64,000 bases of DNA. Origin: Streptomyces lincolnensis. Lineage in GTDB: Bacteria > Actinomycetota > Actinomycetes > Streptomycetales > Streptomycetaceae. The stretch lies in the NCBI RefSeq assembly GCF_001685355.1, contig NZ_CP016438.1, forward strand, positions 186,001 through 250,000, in the 5' to 3' direction. A program made the translations under genes and the position numbers. The notes below the pieces were generated by a model, which was not told the DNA's origin, made no database searches, and was given only the letters and a program-made list of their open reading frames with translations. This document shows positions 33,284 through 41,606 of the stretch, one piece after another; the first letter of the stretch is position 1, and the number at the start of each line of letters is the position of its first letter.

Positions 33284-33442
33284 ATGTCCGCGATCCGTCT
33301 CCTCGTGTTGGGTGCCGTCCGCCGGCGTGGCCGCGCGCACGGCTACCAGATGCGCAACGACCTGGAGCACTGGGGTGCGCACGCGTGGTCGAGCGCGGAG
33401 CCCGGCTCGATCTACCACGCGCTTGAGCAGATGGCGCGGTGA
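33284..33442 (+). pseudogene. PadR-family regulator, truncated to its DNA-binding domain
   Basis: ATG 33284 starts SAIRLLVLGAVRRRGRAHGY, QMRNDLEHWGAHAWSSAEPG, SIYHALEQMAR and meets TGA at 33440. This is the winged helix of PadR proteins, where QMARxGLL-like text should lead into the wing and the dimerising C-terminal domain. Only 52 residues remain, so the regulator is almost certainly inactive although its operator survives. The sequence that follows is unrelated and carries transposon-end-like hairpins. Confidence 0.7.
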
Positions 33443-33838
33443 ACGCTCCGCGTCACCGGGTTCGAACTGCGACTCCTCCCCGGCGTGAACGCCGGGGCAC
33501 CTGTGCAAGAATCGGGTGAAATGTCTGAAACCACGGGAGCTATGGCTCCCTTTCGTCCATGCTTTACGCGCTCCCAGCCACCCTTCCGCGCTCCTCTCCC
33601 CCACTCCAGGGTTCGCAGGCGGACACCCTGCAGCGCATCACAGTGACGGCCGAACGCGAACTGGCCACATGTCAGACCGGCACGGACTCCACCAGGTCTG
33701 GAACATCGAGACGGTAGAACTCGACCGACGTCGGGGTGTGACCCGGAGAAATCCCGGAGACGCCGAGTGGCGGCCGCTCCGGATGGTCAGCCGAGGGAGC
33801 AACTCCACGTGCGGGCTCCATCGAAGGCGAACAGACTG
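33443..33838. other. Transposon-scar-like intergenic region
   Basis: No gene is supported. Two small hairpins lie close together: CCCCGGCGT/ACGCCGGGG (33478-33497) and GGGAGC/GCTCCC (33535-33550). A run CTCCTCCCCGG with a short GC hairpin is the kind of structure found at right ends of IS200/IS605 elements, but no tnpA or tnpB text remains. The insertion or deletion here probably removed the rest of padR. Confidence 0.4.
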
Positions 33839-34843
33839 ATGGCCATGTCCCCGCCGCAGGTGCCGCCAACGGAGTCCGAGCCCCCTCCCGCGCGCTCACC
33901 CCTGTCGACGTTCGTGGAGAAGGCGGCCTACGTCGCGGCGCCGGGGACCGTCGCCTTCGCTCTGCTCTACTACTTCGGCAGCCTCTACGTCAGGGAGTAC
34001 TACTCCGCCCTTGGCGTGGTGCCCGAGGATCTCGGGATGTCCGTCCAGAACGTCGTGGCGAGCAGCACGAAAGCGATCTTCCTGCCCCTCTGTCTCCTGC
34101 TGGCCGGCGGGCTGATCGTGTTCCTGGTGTTCGGCTGGCTGGGACGGGCTCTGTCCGGACCGGAGCATGAGGTTCACCGCCGGACGGCGATCGTCCTGCT
34201 GCTTGCCGTCGGCGTGGCCATGATGCTCATGGGCCTCGCGACCCTGTTCTCAGGCTTGGTGGCCATTTTCGCTCCGGGCGTGCCGCGCACGTTCATGCCG
34301 GCCCTGATGGTGGCCGTGGGGTCCACGCTCGCCGCCTGCGCCGTCCATCTGAGGCTGAGCCAGAGCCCGGAGATCCGAGTCCGGCAGGCCCCCGTCGGCG
34401 ACCGTGTGTGGCTGGCGGCCGGCACGCTGCTCATTGGGATGCTGACGGTGAGCCTGTTCTTCGACATGGCGCAGTACTCGGCGGTCGTCGGCCGCAGCGA
34501 TGCGCGGCTGGACGCGAGGAGAGGGTACAAGGACACCCCGTTCGTGGTGATCCATTCACGTGTGATCGTCCCCCACAACGCGAAGGGCATCAGGTTCAAG
34601 GACCACGGCAGTGCGGGCGGGCCATACCGGTATGAGTACCGGGGCTTCCGCCTCCTCATGAAGTCACCGACCCGCTTCTACCTGGTCTCCTATCTCTCGC
34701 GTTGGAAAGACCGCCATGTGGTGGTGCTGTCCGACGACCGCACCGCCTGGCTGGAGATCCGCAGCCCAGACAAGAACGTCGGCGCTACGTCCCCGGCACC
34801 GGCGTCTCGTCTTCGAACGGCGTCTCGTCTTCGAACGGCGTAG
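33839..34843 (+). CDS. Membrane protein of unknown function
   Basis: 334 residues from ATG 33839. A proline-rich N-terminus precedes four or five membrane segments (VAAPGTVAFALLYYFGSLYV, AIFLPLCLLLAGGLIVFLVF, TAIVLLLAVGVAMMLMGLAT, ALMVAVGSTLAACAVHLRLS, VWLAAGTLLIGMLTVSLFF). An extracytoplasmic beta-rich domain then follows (FVVIHSRVIVPHNAKGIRF, FRLLMKSPTRFYLVSYLSRW, VVVLSDDRTAWLEIRSP). No family is recognised. The last 20 codons overlap the convergent lipoprotein gene by 59 bases, and both C-termini are built from the same 18-bp tandem repeat. It is a likely one-gene transcript. Confidence 0.75.
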   Translation: MAMSPPQVPPTESEPPPARSPLSTFVEKAAYVAAPGTVAFALLYYFGSLYVREYYSALGVVPEDLGMSVQNVVASSTKAIFLPLCLLLAGGLIVFLVFGWLGRALSGPEHEVHRRTAIVLLLAVGVAMMLMGLATLFSGLVAIFAPGVPRTFMPALMVAVGSTLAACAVHLRLSQSPEIRVRQAPVGDRVWLAAGTLLIGMLTVSLFFDMAQYSAVVGRSDARLDARRGYKDTPFVVIHSRVIVPHNAKGIRFKDHGSAGGPYRYEYRGFRLLMKSPTRFYLVSYLSRWKDRHVVVLSDDRTAWLEIRSPDKNVGATSPAPASRLRTASRLRTA

Positions 34844-35438
34844 TGGGCCCGTCGGTCGTCGGCTCGTCGGTCAGGGGCTCGTCGGTCGGAGGCTCCAGAG
34901 TGGTCGAGTCCGTGTCCGAGGTGGGGGCCCCGGTCGCTTCACCGTAGACAGCGGCCGTGATGGTGGAGCCGTCGTCCAGCGTGAGCGCCAACTCACCGGT
35001 GTACGACCCCGGTCGCGTCGGCGTGTACCGGAAGACCAGCGTGCAGCCCTCCGGCGAGATCTCCCCCAGGCACGGATTGATCATCTCAGCCTCTTGGCCC
35101 TCGACCGTGCCTTTGACGTTCCGCAGGCCCGGGGGCAGCCCCTGTGCCGATGACTTGATGTCCACCTCGCCCTGGGTCGGCTCGCCCACCTGAGTCGGCG
35201 GAAGCTCAACGTCCGACGCGGAGGCCTCCTCGGCGTCACTGCCCAGGAAGACCTCGCCGTCCGTCTCCTCGTCCGAGGTCACCTCGGTCTCCTCCGAGGT
35301 CAGCGTTCCGTTCTCCGCGGTCTCGGCGGGTCCGGGAGGCGTCGACCCGCCGTCTCCGCCACCCCCACAGGCGGCCGTCGCCGCCAGCACGACCAGCGCC
35401 GCTGCTACGACGAGCCGCCGGGCAATCACTGAAGTCAT
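34785..35438 (-). CDS. Lipoprotein with acidic repeats
   Basis: 217 residues from ATG 35436-35438. The signal peptide ends in a lipobox (VVLAATAAC followed by GGGG), so the mature protein is anchored at the outer face of the membrane. A Glu/Thr/Asp-rich linker (TLTSEETEVTSDEETDGE) leads to a beta domain with two cysteines (INPCLGEISPEGCTLVFRYT, SYTGELALTLDDGSTITAAV). The form is similar to the periplasmic domains that use a Tyr-Thr-Gly strand as in immunoglobulin-like modules. The tail is acidic and repetitive (DEPLTDEPTT, FEDETPFEDETP). It overlaps the convergent membrane-protein gene. Confidence 0.75.
   Translation of the reverse strand: MTSVIARRLVVAAALVVLAATAACGGGGDGGSTPPGPAETAENGTLTSEETEVTSDEETDGEVFLGSDAEEASASDVELPPTQVGEPTQGEVDIKSSAQGLPPGLRNVKGTVEGQEAEMINPCLGEISPEGCTLVFRYTPTRPGSYTGELALTLDDGSTITAAVYGEATGAPTSDTDSTTLEPPTDEPLTDEPTTDGPTTPFEDETPFEDETPVPGT
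34802..34837. repeat. 18-bp tandem repeat shared by two overlapping genes
   Basis: GCGTCTCGTCTTCGAACG occurs twice without spacing (34802-34819 and 34820-34837). It codes SRLRTA twice on the plus strand and FEDETP twice on the minus strand. Confidence 0.9.
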
Positions 35439-35601
35439 GGCGTCGGTGCCTCCGATTCCGCTCGGCCGGGTCCGGCACAAGCTCGCACACCGGCCACCGG
35501 GAATGCACGGTCAGCCGCCGCAGACACGGAGCGATCACTCGAACGACAGTCCCGAACAACACCAAAGGGGGGTCATCCCACAGGGTGACCGCCCCTTGAT
35601 T

Positions 35602-35835
35602 CACCAGGTTGAGGCCGTGACCGCGATCGTGCAGGCGCTGGACATTCCGCCCGGGGGAATTCCGCCGGGCGGTCTGCGGGAGCAGGTGCATGCCGCGTGC
35701 GGGACGGGAAAGACCATCATCGCGGCCCCTGCGGCGAAGCGGATCGCGCCCAAGGGACGCGTTCTGGTTCTGGTGCCGACGCTGGACCTGCTGTCCCAGA
35801 CCGTGCGGGCATGGCGCGCGGCCCGGCCTGAATAG
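35602..35835 (+). pseudogene. Duplicate N-terminal fragment of the HA-repeat helicase
   Basis: Bases 35602-35823 align without gaps to 25457-25678 of the intact helicase with 17 mismatches in 222 (about 92% identity by eye). The frame gives HQVEAVTAIVQALDIPPGGI, VHAACGTGKTIIAAPAAKRI, LVLVPTLDLLSQTVRAWRAA and then ends in TAG. Walker A is present but every later motif is gone. It is either the trace of a second helicase gene or of a recombination between arm copies. Confidence 0.88.
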
Positions 35836-36060
35836 GGCCTCGCATGACGCCCGACCTGGGACAGAGGATAGTCCTCAGTGACTACGCCGTGCGGGGGCAC
35901 CCGGTGCAAGACAGCGAGACGCCGACACGGTCCGCCGGAGTGCCGACGCAGGTTCATGCGTGCTCCACGAGGAACACCCGGCCCGGCTGTCCGGGGTCCG
36001 GAGGCCCGGAGCGAACCGCTGTGGCGAGGCTGAGGAGCGTTGTCAGTGGTGGCAGGCAGG

Positions 36061-38157
36061 ATGACGGGCATGACCACACCAACTGCTCAGATCGTGGATG
36101 CCGCCGCCTATGCGCAGGCGGTCGAGGATGCGGTGAAGGCCGCGGCCGCCTACTACGCGGGCGGCACCTCGCCGTTGGACGACGACGCCTACGACCAGTT
36201 GGTGCGGGGCATCGCCGCGTGGGAGGCCGGCCACCCCAAAGGGGTGCTGCCCGATTCGCCGACCGGGAAGGTGGCCGGTGGCGCCGTCCAGGGCGACGTG
36301 CCGCACACCGTGGCGATGCTGAGCCTGGACAACGTGTTCTCCCCGGAAGAGCTCACCGCCTGGACCCTTTCGCTGGCCCGCCGGGTCGGCCACGAAGTGG
36401 CGCGGTTCAGCGTCGAGCCGAAGCTGGACGGCCTCGCGATCGCCGCCCGCTACACCCACGGCCGCCTGAGACAGCTGATCACCCGCGGTGACGGGACAGC
36501 CGGGGAGGACGTCAGCCACGCGATCGGCACCATCGAGGGCCTGCCCAGCCACCTGGCCGAGCCGGTCACCGTGGAGGTACGCGGAGAGATCCTGATGACC
36601 ACGGCCCAGTTCGAGCACGCCAACGAGGTGCGCACCGGGCACGGCGGTCAGCCGTTCGCAAACCCGCGCGGCGCCGCAGCGGGCAGCCTGCGGGCCAAGG
36701 ACCGCGCTTACACGGTGCCGATGACGTTCTTCGGCTACGGCCTGCTGCCCCTTGCCGATACCGAGACGGCGCTCGCCGCCCGGCTGGGCGAGCTCGCGCA
36801 CAGCGAGCTGATGGTGCAGGCGGCCGCGTACGGGGTGAACACCACCGCCACCACGGCAGTGCCCGGCATCGTCGCCGACACAGTGGAGCAGGTCCTGGCC
36901 CGGGTGCAGGAGATGGCCGCGCTGCGTGCGCAGTTGCCCTTCGGTATCGACGGGGTCGTCATCAAGGCCGACCTGGCCGCCGACCAGCAGGCGGCCGGAT
37001 CCGGGACGCGGGCCCCGCGCTGGGCGATCGCCTACAAGCTGGCGGCCGTGGAAAAGATCACCCGGCTGCTTGCGGTGGAGTGGAACGTCGGCCGCACCGG
37101 CATCATCGCCCCGCGCGCGGTGCTGGAACCGGTCACCATCGACGGCTCCACCATCACCTACGCCACCCTGCACAACCCCGCCGACATCACTCGCCGCGGC
37201 CTGCTCCTGGGCGACCACGTCCTGGTCCACCGGGCCGGCGACGTCATCCCCCGCATCGAAGCCCCCGTCGCCCACCTGCGCACCGGCGACGAACAGCCCA
37301 TCGTCTTCCCCGAGGCGTGCCCGCGCTGCGGGGCCGGCATCGACACCAGCGAACAGCGCTGGCGCTGTGAGAACGGCCGTAACTGCCATCTGGTGGCCGC
37401 CCTGTCCTACGCCGCCGGCCGGGACCAGCTCGACATCGAAGGCCTCGGCCACACTCGCGTCGTCCAGCTCGTCGACGCCGGCCTGGTCACCGACCTCGCC
37501 GACCTGTTCACCCTCACCCACGAGCAGCTCCTGGGGCTGGAGCGGATGGGCGAAACCAGCACCGACAACCTCATCGCCGCGATCGCCGCAGCCAGGAATC
37601 AGCCGCTGTCACGGGTGCTGTGCGCGCTTGGCGTGCGCGGCACGGGCCGCTCCATGTCCCGCCGCATCGCCCGCCACTTCGCCACCATGGACAACATCCG
37701 TGCTGCCGACGCCGAAGCGATGCAGCAGGTCGAGGGCATCGGCGCCGAGAAGGCCCCGTCCATCGTCGCCGAGCTCGCCGGCCTCGCCCCGCTCATCGAC
37801 AAACTGACCGCGGCCGGAGTGAACATGAGCGAACCCGGCGCCACTCCGCCCAGCCCGGCGGACAGCGAGGCAGACGACCCTTCTGCGGCCGCGACCCCTG
37901 CCGGCGGCGGCCCGCTGTCGGGGATGACAGTGGTCGTCACCGGCGCGATGACCGGCATCCTGGAGCAGCTCAGCCGCAACCAGATGAACGAACTCATCGA
38001 ACGCGCCGGCGGCCGCTCCTCCTCCAGCGTCTCCAGGAAGACCAGCCTGGTCGTCGCCGGCGAGGGCGCGGGATCCAAGCGCGCCAAGGCCGAAGATCTC
38101 GGCATCCGTCTGGCCACCTCGGACGAATTCGCCGCCCTCATCGCCGACTTCCTCTAG
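36061..38157 (+). CDS. ligA: NAD-dependent DNA ligase (accessory LigA paralogue)
   Basis: 698 residues from ATG 36061. The domains in order are: the N-terminal NAD-binding Ia region ([18 protein letters not shown]); the adenylation domain with nucleophile lysine in [14 protein letters not shown] (K121) and [10 protein letters not shown]; the OB fold; a four-cysteine zinc module ([19 protein letters not shown], then NC); helix-hairpin-helix repeats ([18 protein letters not shown]); and a C-terminal BRCT domain ([19 protein letters not shown]). It seals nicks using NAD. Its location in a transposon-rich arm and its divergence from the usual housekeeping text (for example [15 protein letters not shown], where most LigA have CPxQ) point to a second ligase, perhaps for repair or end maintenance. 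Confidence 0.9.
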   Translation: MTGMTTPTAQIVDAAAYAQAVEDAVKAAAAYYAGGTSPLDDDAYDQLVRGIAAWEAGHPKGVLPDSPTGKVAGGAVQGDVPHTVAMLSLDNVFSPEELTAWTLSLARRVGHEVARFSVEPKLDGLAIAARYTHGRLRQLITRGDGTAGEDVSHAIGTIEGLPSHLAEPVTVEVRGEILMTTAQFEHANEVRTGHGGQPFANPRGAAAGSLRAKDRAYTVPMTFFGYGLLPLADTETALAARLGELAHSELMVQAAAYGVNTTATTAVPGIVADTVEQVLARVQEMAALRAQLPFGIDGVVIKADLAADQQAAGSGTRAPRWAIAYKLAAVEKITRLLAVEWNVGRTGIIAPRAVLEPVTIDGSTITYATLHNPADITRRGLLLGDHVLVHRAGDVIPRIEAPVAHLRTGDEQPIVFPEACPRCGAGIDTSEQRWRCENGRNCHLVAALSYAAGRDQLDIEGLGHTRVVQLVDAGLVTDLADLFTLTHEQLLGLERMGETSTDNLIAAIAAARNQPLSRVLCALGVRGTGRSMSRRIARHFATMDNIRAADAEAMQQVEGIGAEKAPSIVAELAGLAPLIDKLTAAGVNMSEPGATPPSPADSEADDPSAAATPAGGGPLSGMTVVVTGAMTGILEQLSRNQMNELIERAGGRSSSSVSRKTSLVVAGEGAGSKRAKAEDLGIRLATSDEFAALIADFL

Positions 38158-38296
38158 ATGATCGATTCCAAGGGGTCGGCGAGCGTGGGCGGCCTGCGTT
38201 CGGGGGCGACGTTTCCGGTCGGCCTGCGTGGGCGGGCACCAACGTGACGTCCGTTTCCCGCCAGCAACCGCCCACGTGTCGCTCCAGCATGGACAC

Positions 38297-38815
38297 ATGA
38301 CCAGATACACCGTGCTCCCCGTTGACACATCCGTCCTGAAGGAGTTGCGGGTTGTCGACGACGCGGGCCGTCCCTGCTCCTCGTACACCGCGACCGGCGA
38401 CGACGTGGGCTCGCCGCTGCGCTGCTGCCTGCGCCCCATCACGCTCGGCGAGCGGATCGCCCTGGTTTCGTACGCCCCGCTGCGTCACTGGGCCGCCGCG
38501 AGGGGTGTAGATCCGGGCGCGTACGACGAACAGGGTCCCGTCTTCATCCATGCCGACGACTGCGGCGGATTCACCCCTGGCGAGAACTACCCCTTCGCCC
38601 GGCCGGGCGCACTGCGTACCGTGCGCCGCTATGACGCCCGGGGCCATATCGCAGGTGGCCGCCTTCTGGAGATTCCGGCCAACGCCACCACTGGCTTCGA
38701 TGCAGCCTTCGACGATGCGTTCAACGATCCTGACGTGGTGCTCGTCCACGTCAGGGCACTGGAATACGGATGCTTCCACTTCGAGGTGCCACGGCCCTCC
38801 GCCAAGGCGCAGTAG
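38297..38815 (+). CDS. DUF1203-family protein
   Basis: 172 residues from ATG 38297 (MTRYTVLPVDTSVLKELRVV). The family pattern includes PLRCCLRPITLGERIALVSY near residue 45, HADDCGGF near 90, and a final Cys-containing strand (LVHVRALEYGCFHFEVPRP). DUF1203 proteins are small cytosolic proteins of unknown activity; the conserved Cys and His could bind metal. A single gene, 139 bases after ligA, and not clearly in its operon. Confidence 0.8.
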   Translation: MTRYTVLPVDTSVLKELRVVDDAGRPCSSYTATGDDVGSPLRCCLRPITLGERIALVSYAPLRHWAAARGVDPGAYDEQGPVFIHADDCGGFTPGENYPFARPGALRTVRRYDARGHIAGGRLLEIPANATTGFDAAFDDAFNDPDVVLVHVRALEYGCFHFEVPRPSAKAQ

Positions 38816-38833
38816 CAGCCGTACCACGTGAAT

Positions 38834-39250
38834 CTAGGGTTCTCTGTCTGTCCGTCGTCCTCGGTCAGCCGATCGCTGAGTGCCGCGCTTGTGCATCAGC
38901 CACTGAACTGCCGCGGGGGCAGCCAAGGGAAGACCGAGCACCATCTGCCCCCAGTCAGGGTCGTCACCCCCGGTCGCCGTGATGATGGCCACCGGAATCA
39001 CGATCAGCGCCCAGGCAAAGTGGAGCAGGTAGACAGACCTGCGGAGCCTGCCGCTGGCAGAGGCGCCTCGTTGTCCGGCTGTAGTCCGCAGCATCATGCC
39101 GGTGACCGTCAGCTGGAACAGGATCACTGCGACCAGCGCCACGGTCGCCCAACCAGGATGATCTCTATAAACCGTCAGCACCACCATCGCCACCAAAGAC
39201 GCGAGAAGCAACGTCGATAGCGCCGTCACTGCCGAACGCCTTGCAGACAT
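38834..39250 (-). CDS. Four-helix membrane protein
   Basis: 138 residues from ATG 39248-39250 (MSARRSAVTALSTLLLASLV). Four membrane segments: ALSTLLLASLVAMVVLTVY, WATVALVAVILFQLTVTGMM, SVYLLHFAWALIVIPVAIIT and MVLGLPLAAPAAVQWLMH. The C-terminus is basic and hydrophilic. There are no catalytic motifs. It is convergent with the DUF1203 gene, 18 bases away. Unknown function. Confidence 0.65.
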   Translation of the reverse strand: MSARRSAVTALSTLLLASLVAMVVLTVYRDHPGWATVALVAVILFQLTVTGMMLRTTAGQRGASASGRLRRSVYLLHFAWALIVIPVAIITATGGDDPDWGQMVLGLPLAAPAAVQWLMHKRGTQRSADRGRRTDREP

Positions 39251-39573
39251 TCGTCATCCCCCACACCGTCAACCTGCTGGCCACCGTCCACGGGCTGAGG
39301 GACATGGGCATCGACAGGCAGCTCTCCCAGGACGCCGACGGCCACGACTGCAAGCCCGCTGGTCTCCCTTGGGTACCCCAGGGAGACGCTCTACGAGGTC
39401 GCCGCAGCGATCCGGGCCAACCCCGATATCGCCCGCGCCGCCGCAGCCGCGCCGGCAACAACCACTGCCCGGCCGGCGAGCCCCGCCGCAGCACGCCCAC
39501 CTTGACCCGAGGGTACGCCTCGCTGCCCGTCTCCCTCTCCGCGCGCGGATCTCGGGTGAGCTATCCTCCGCGC
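39251..39573. other. Region with mixed coding-like scraps
   Basis: On the plus strand one frame reads VNLLATVHGLRDMGIDRQL (about 39260-39320) and a neighbouring frame reads SLGYPRETLYEVAAAIRANP (about 39368-39425). Both have fair codon bias but no joint reading frame or start. They look like two pieces of a degraded helix-turn-helix or phage-type gene. Nothing else is supported before the DUF2461-like gene. Confidence 0.3.
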
Positions 39574-40206
39574 ATGCGTGGACAGTTCACCGGCTGGCCG
39601 GAGCAGGCCATGGACGTGTTGTGGCAGCTCCAGGGCGAACCGGCCCACGCGACCCGTGAGCTCTACCGCGCGGACCGCGAACGCCTGGTCCGGCAGCCGA
39701 TGATCGCCCTGCTCAACGAGGTCGCGGATACCGACCCCCGGTACGAGGACTTCTCCGTCTGGCACTACCGCACCGACTCCTGGTGGTGGCAGCACCAGGG
39801 CGCGGTGATCCGGCTCGGCCGCAAGATCGAGATCGGGCTTCGGTTCTCCCTGGACGGCCTGCGGATCCAGGGCGCCTGGTGGTACCCCGACCCCGGCCAG
39901 GTGGACACGTTCCGCAAAGCGGTGGCCACCGAGCGGAGCGGCCGCGAACTGTCCGCCATCGTCGAGGACGTACGCAAGAAGGGCTACGACATCTCCGGGG
40001 ACGTGATGAAACGCCCCCCGCGCGGCTATCCCACAGACCACGCCCGTACGAACCTGTTGCGCCACCGTTCGCTGATCGCCGCCCGGCCCCTCGGCTGCGG
40101 GCAGTGGCTGCACACCCCCGAGGCGGTCGACCGGGTCCTCTCGGCCGCTGCCGACCTGGACGCGCTGCTGATGTGGCTGGTCCGCCACGTGAAGCGCGCC
40201 GCCTGA
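39574..40206 (+). CDS. DUF2461-family protein
   Basis: 210 residues from ATG 39574. The pattern MRGQFTGWPEQAMDVLWQLQ, then RADRERLVRQPMIALLNEVA, WHYRTDSWWWQHQGAVIRLG, and GLRIQGAWWYPDPGQVDTFR matches DUF2461 proteins. These have a FxGWPxxxxxFxxxLxxxN start and an acidic GGGxWxP middle. Cytosolic, unknown function; family members are often found alone. It ends KRAA 275 bases before the convergent desaturase gene. Confidence 0.75.
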   Translation: MRGQFTGWPEQAMDVLWQLQGEPAHATRELYRADRERLVRQPMIALLNEVADTDPRYEDFSVWHYRTDSWWWQHQGAVIRLGRKIEIGLRFSLDGLRIQGAWWYPDPGQVDTFRKAVATERSGRELSAIVEDVRKKGYDISGDVMKRPPRGYPTDHARTNLLRHRSLIAARPLGCGQWLHTPEAVDRVLSAAADLDALLMWLVRHVKRAA

Positions 40207-40480
40207 CGTGCCTGTTTGCGAACCGGCGATCTTTCGCTGGGTTGGATGGACCGCGGCGACTACCGGCCGACCATGGCAGGTGAGCGCACTACAACACCTC
40301 GCCAGCAGCTGTGTGCTGAACTTCTGGCGCACGTCCAGGTAGCAGGGGCAGCCGGACACCGGCTGCCCCGTATCCCGTGCCGTACGGTCCGACGTCGCGG
40401 CCGCCCACCGTCCGCAACGGATCTCACCGAACCCGGCGGTGCCGCCGGTACGGCCGAGAAATCTGAACCGAGACCGGCAA
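40207..40480. other. Convergent intergenic region
   Basis: Between the stops of the DUF2461 gene and the desaturase gene there are 274 bases with no supported gene. Sequence such as GGCAGCCGGACACCGGCTGCC (about 40351-40371) forms a hairpin that could terminate both. Confidence 0.4.
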
Positions 40481-41599
40481 TCAGGCGGCGACGAGCTCCT
40501 GCTCGCGGTCCGGCGTTTTGACTGCTGGCTTCTTGTTCGGCAGTGAGAGCCGGACGACCTTGTGCCACGCGGAGAACACCTGCTTGGGCAGTGGGCCGGT
40601 GACGTACTCCAGCTCGTACTTCTCGAACAGCGCGCGCACCTTCACCGCGACCTCGGCGTACCGGTTGCTCGGCAGGTCCGGGAACAGGTGGTGCTCGATC
40701 TGGTGCGAGAGGTTGCCGGTCATGAAGTGCATGGCCTTGCTGCCGCTGATGTTCGCCGAGCCCATCATCTGGCGCAGGTACCACTGGCCGCGCGTCTCGC
40801 CCTTGATGGAGCGGCGCTCGAAGACCTGGACGCCCTCGGGGAAGTGCCCGCACATGATCACCGAGTGGGTCCAGATGTTGCGGACCAGGTTCGCGGTGAA
40901 CGTTGCGGCGAGCGTGGGGAGGAACGACGGGCCCGACAGCAGCGGGTGGATCACGTAGTCCTTGAGCACCTGCTTGCGGATCTTGCGGCCCACGGCCTTG
41001 GCCCGGGCGCGGAACTCCGGGTTCTTGCGGCGGCGCTTGTGCAGGTTCTTGCCGAGTTCCAGGTCGTAGGCGGCGATGCCGTACTCGAAGAAGCAGGCGT
41101 TGAGGAAGTTCCACAGCGGCTGGCCGAGGTGGAACGGGTGCCACTTCTGGTCCTCGTCGACGCGCATGATGCCGTAGCCGAGGTCGTTGTCCTTGCCGAT
41201 CACGTTGGTGTACGTGTGGTGCAGCTCGTTGTGCGAGTGCTTCCACTGCTCGGCCGGCGAGACGTGATCCCACTCCCAGGTGGTGGAGTGGATCTTCGGG
41301 TCCCGCATCCAGTCCCACTGGCCGTGCAGGATGTTGTGGCCGATCTCCATGTTGTCCATGATCTTCGCCACGGACAGCCCGGCGGTGCCGAGCACCCATG
41401 CGGGCGGGAAGATCGAGAACAGCAGTACGCCCCGGCTGGCCAGCTCGAGCGTGCGCTGCGCCGAGATGACCTTGCGGATGTAGGCGGCGTCCTTCTCGCC
41501 GCGGTCGGCGATCACCTCGTCACGGATCGCGTCCAGCTCGCGGCCTAGCTCCTCGATCTGCTCCGCGGTCAGGTGGGCGGTGGGGTCGATGGCGGTCAA
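40481..41599 (-). CDS. Membrane fatty-acid desaturase (acyl-CoA/acyl-lipid type)
   Basis: 372 residues from TTG 41597-41599, which has AGGAG six bases upstream; starting further up would overlap the reductase gene. The three histidine boxes that hold the di-iron centre are complete: HNILH, HSHNELHHTYTN (HxxHH) and HQIEHH. Hydrophobic segments lie between them. It introduces a double bond into a fatty acyl chain using O2 and electrons from the ferredoxin-type reductase encoded seven bases upstream. The arrangement matches the mycobacterial DesA3/Rv3230c pair. The ending is KTPDREQELVAA. Confidence 0.9.
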   Translation of the reverse strand: MTAIDPTAHLTAEQIEELGRELDAIRDEVIADRGEKDAAYIRKVISAQRTLELASRGVLLFSIFPPAWVLGTAGLSVAKIMDNMEIGHNILHGQWDWMRDPKIHSTTWEWDHVSPAEQWKHSHNELHHTYTNVIGKDNDLGYGIMRVDEDQKWHPFHLGQPLWNFLNACFFEYGIAAYDLELGKNLHKRRRKNPEFRARAKAVGRKIRKQVLKDYVIHPLLSGPSFLPTLAATFTANLVRNIWTHSVIMCGHFPEGVQVFERRSIKGETRGQWYLRQMMGSANISGSKAMHFMTGNLSHQIEHHLFPDLPSNRYAEVAVKVRALFEKYELEYVTGPLPKQVFSAWHKVVRLSLPNKKPAVKTPDREQELVAA

Positions 41600-41606
41600 G
41601 GTGCTC

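Noticed and set aside
33478..33550. Two short hairpins considered as a CRISPR or guide-RNA end
   Set aside because: There are no repeated units or spacers and no tnpB or cas text. At most it is a scar of an IS200/IS605 end.
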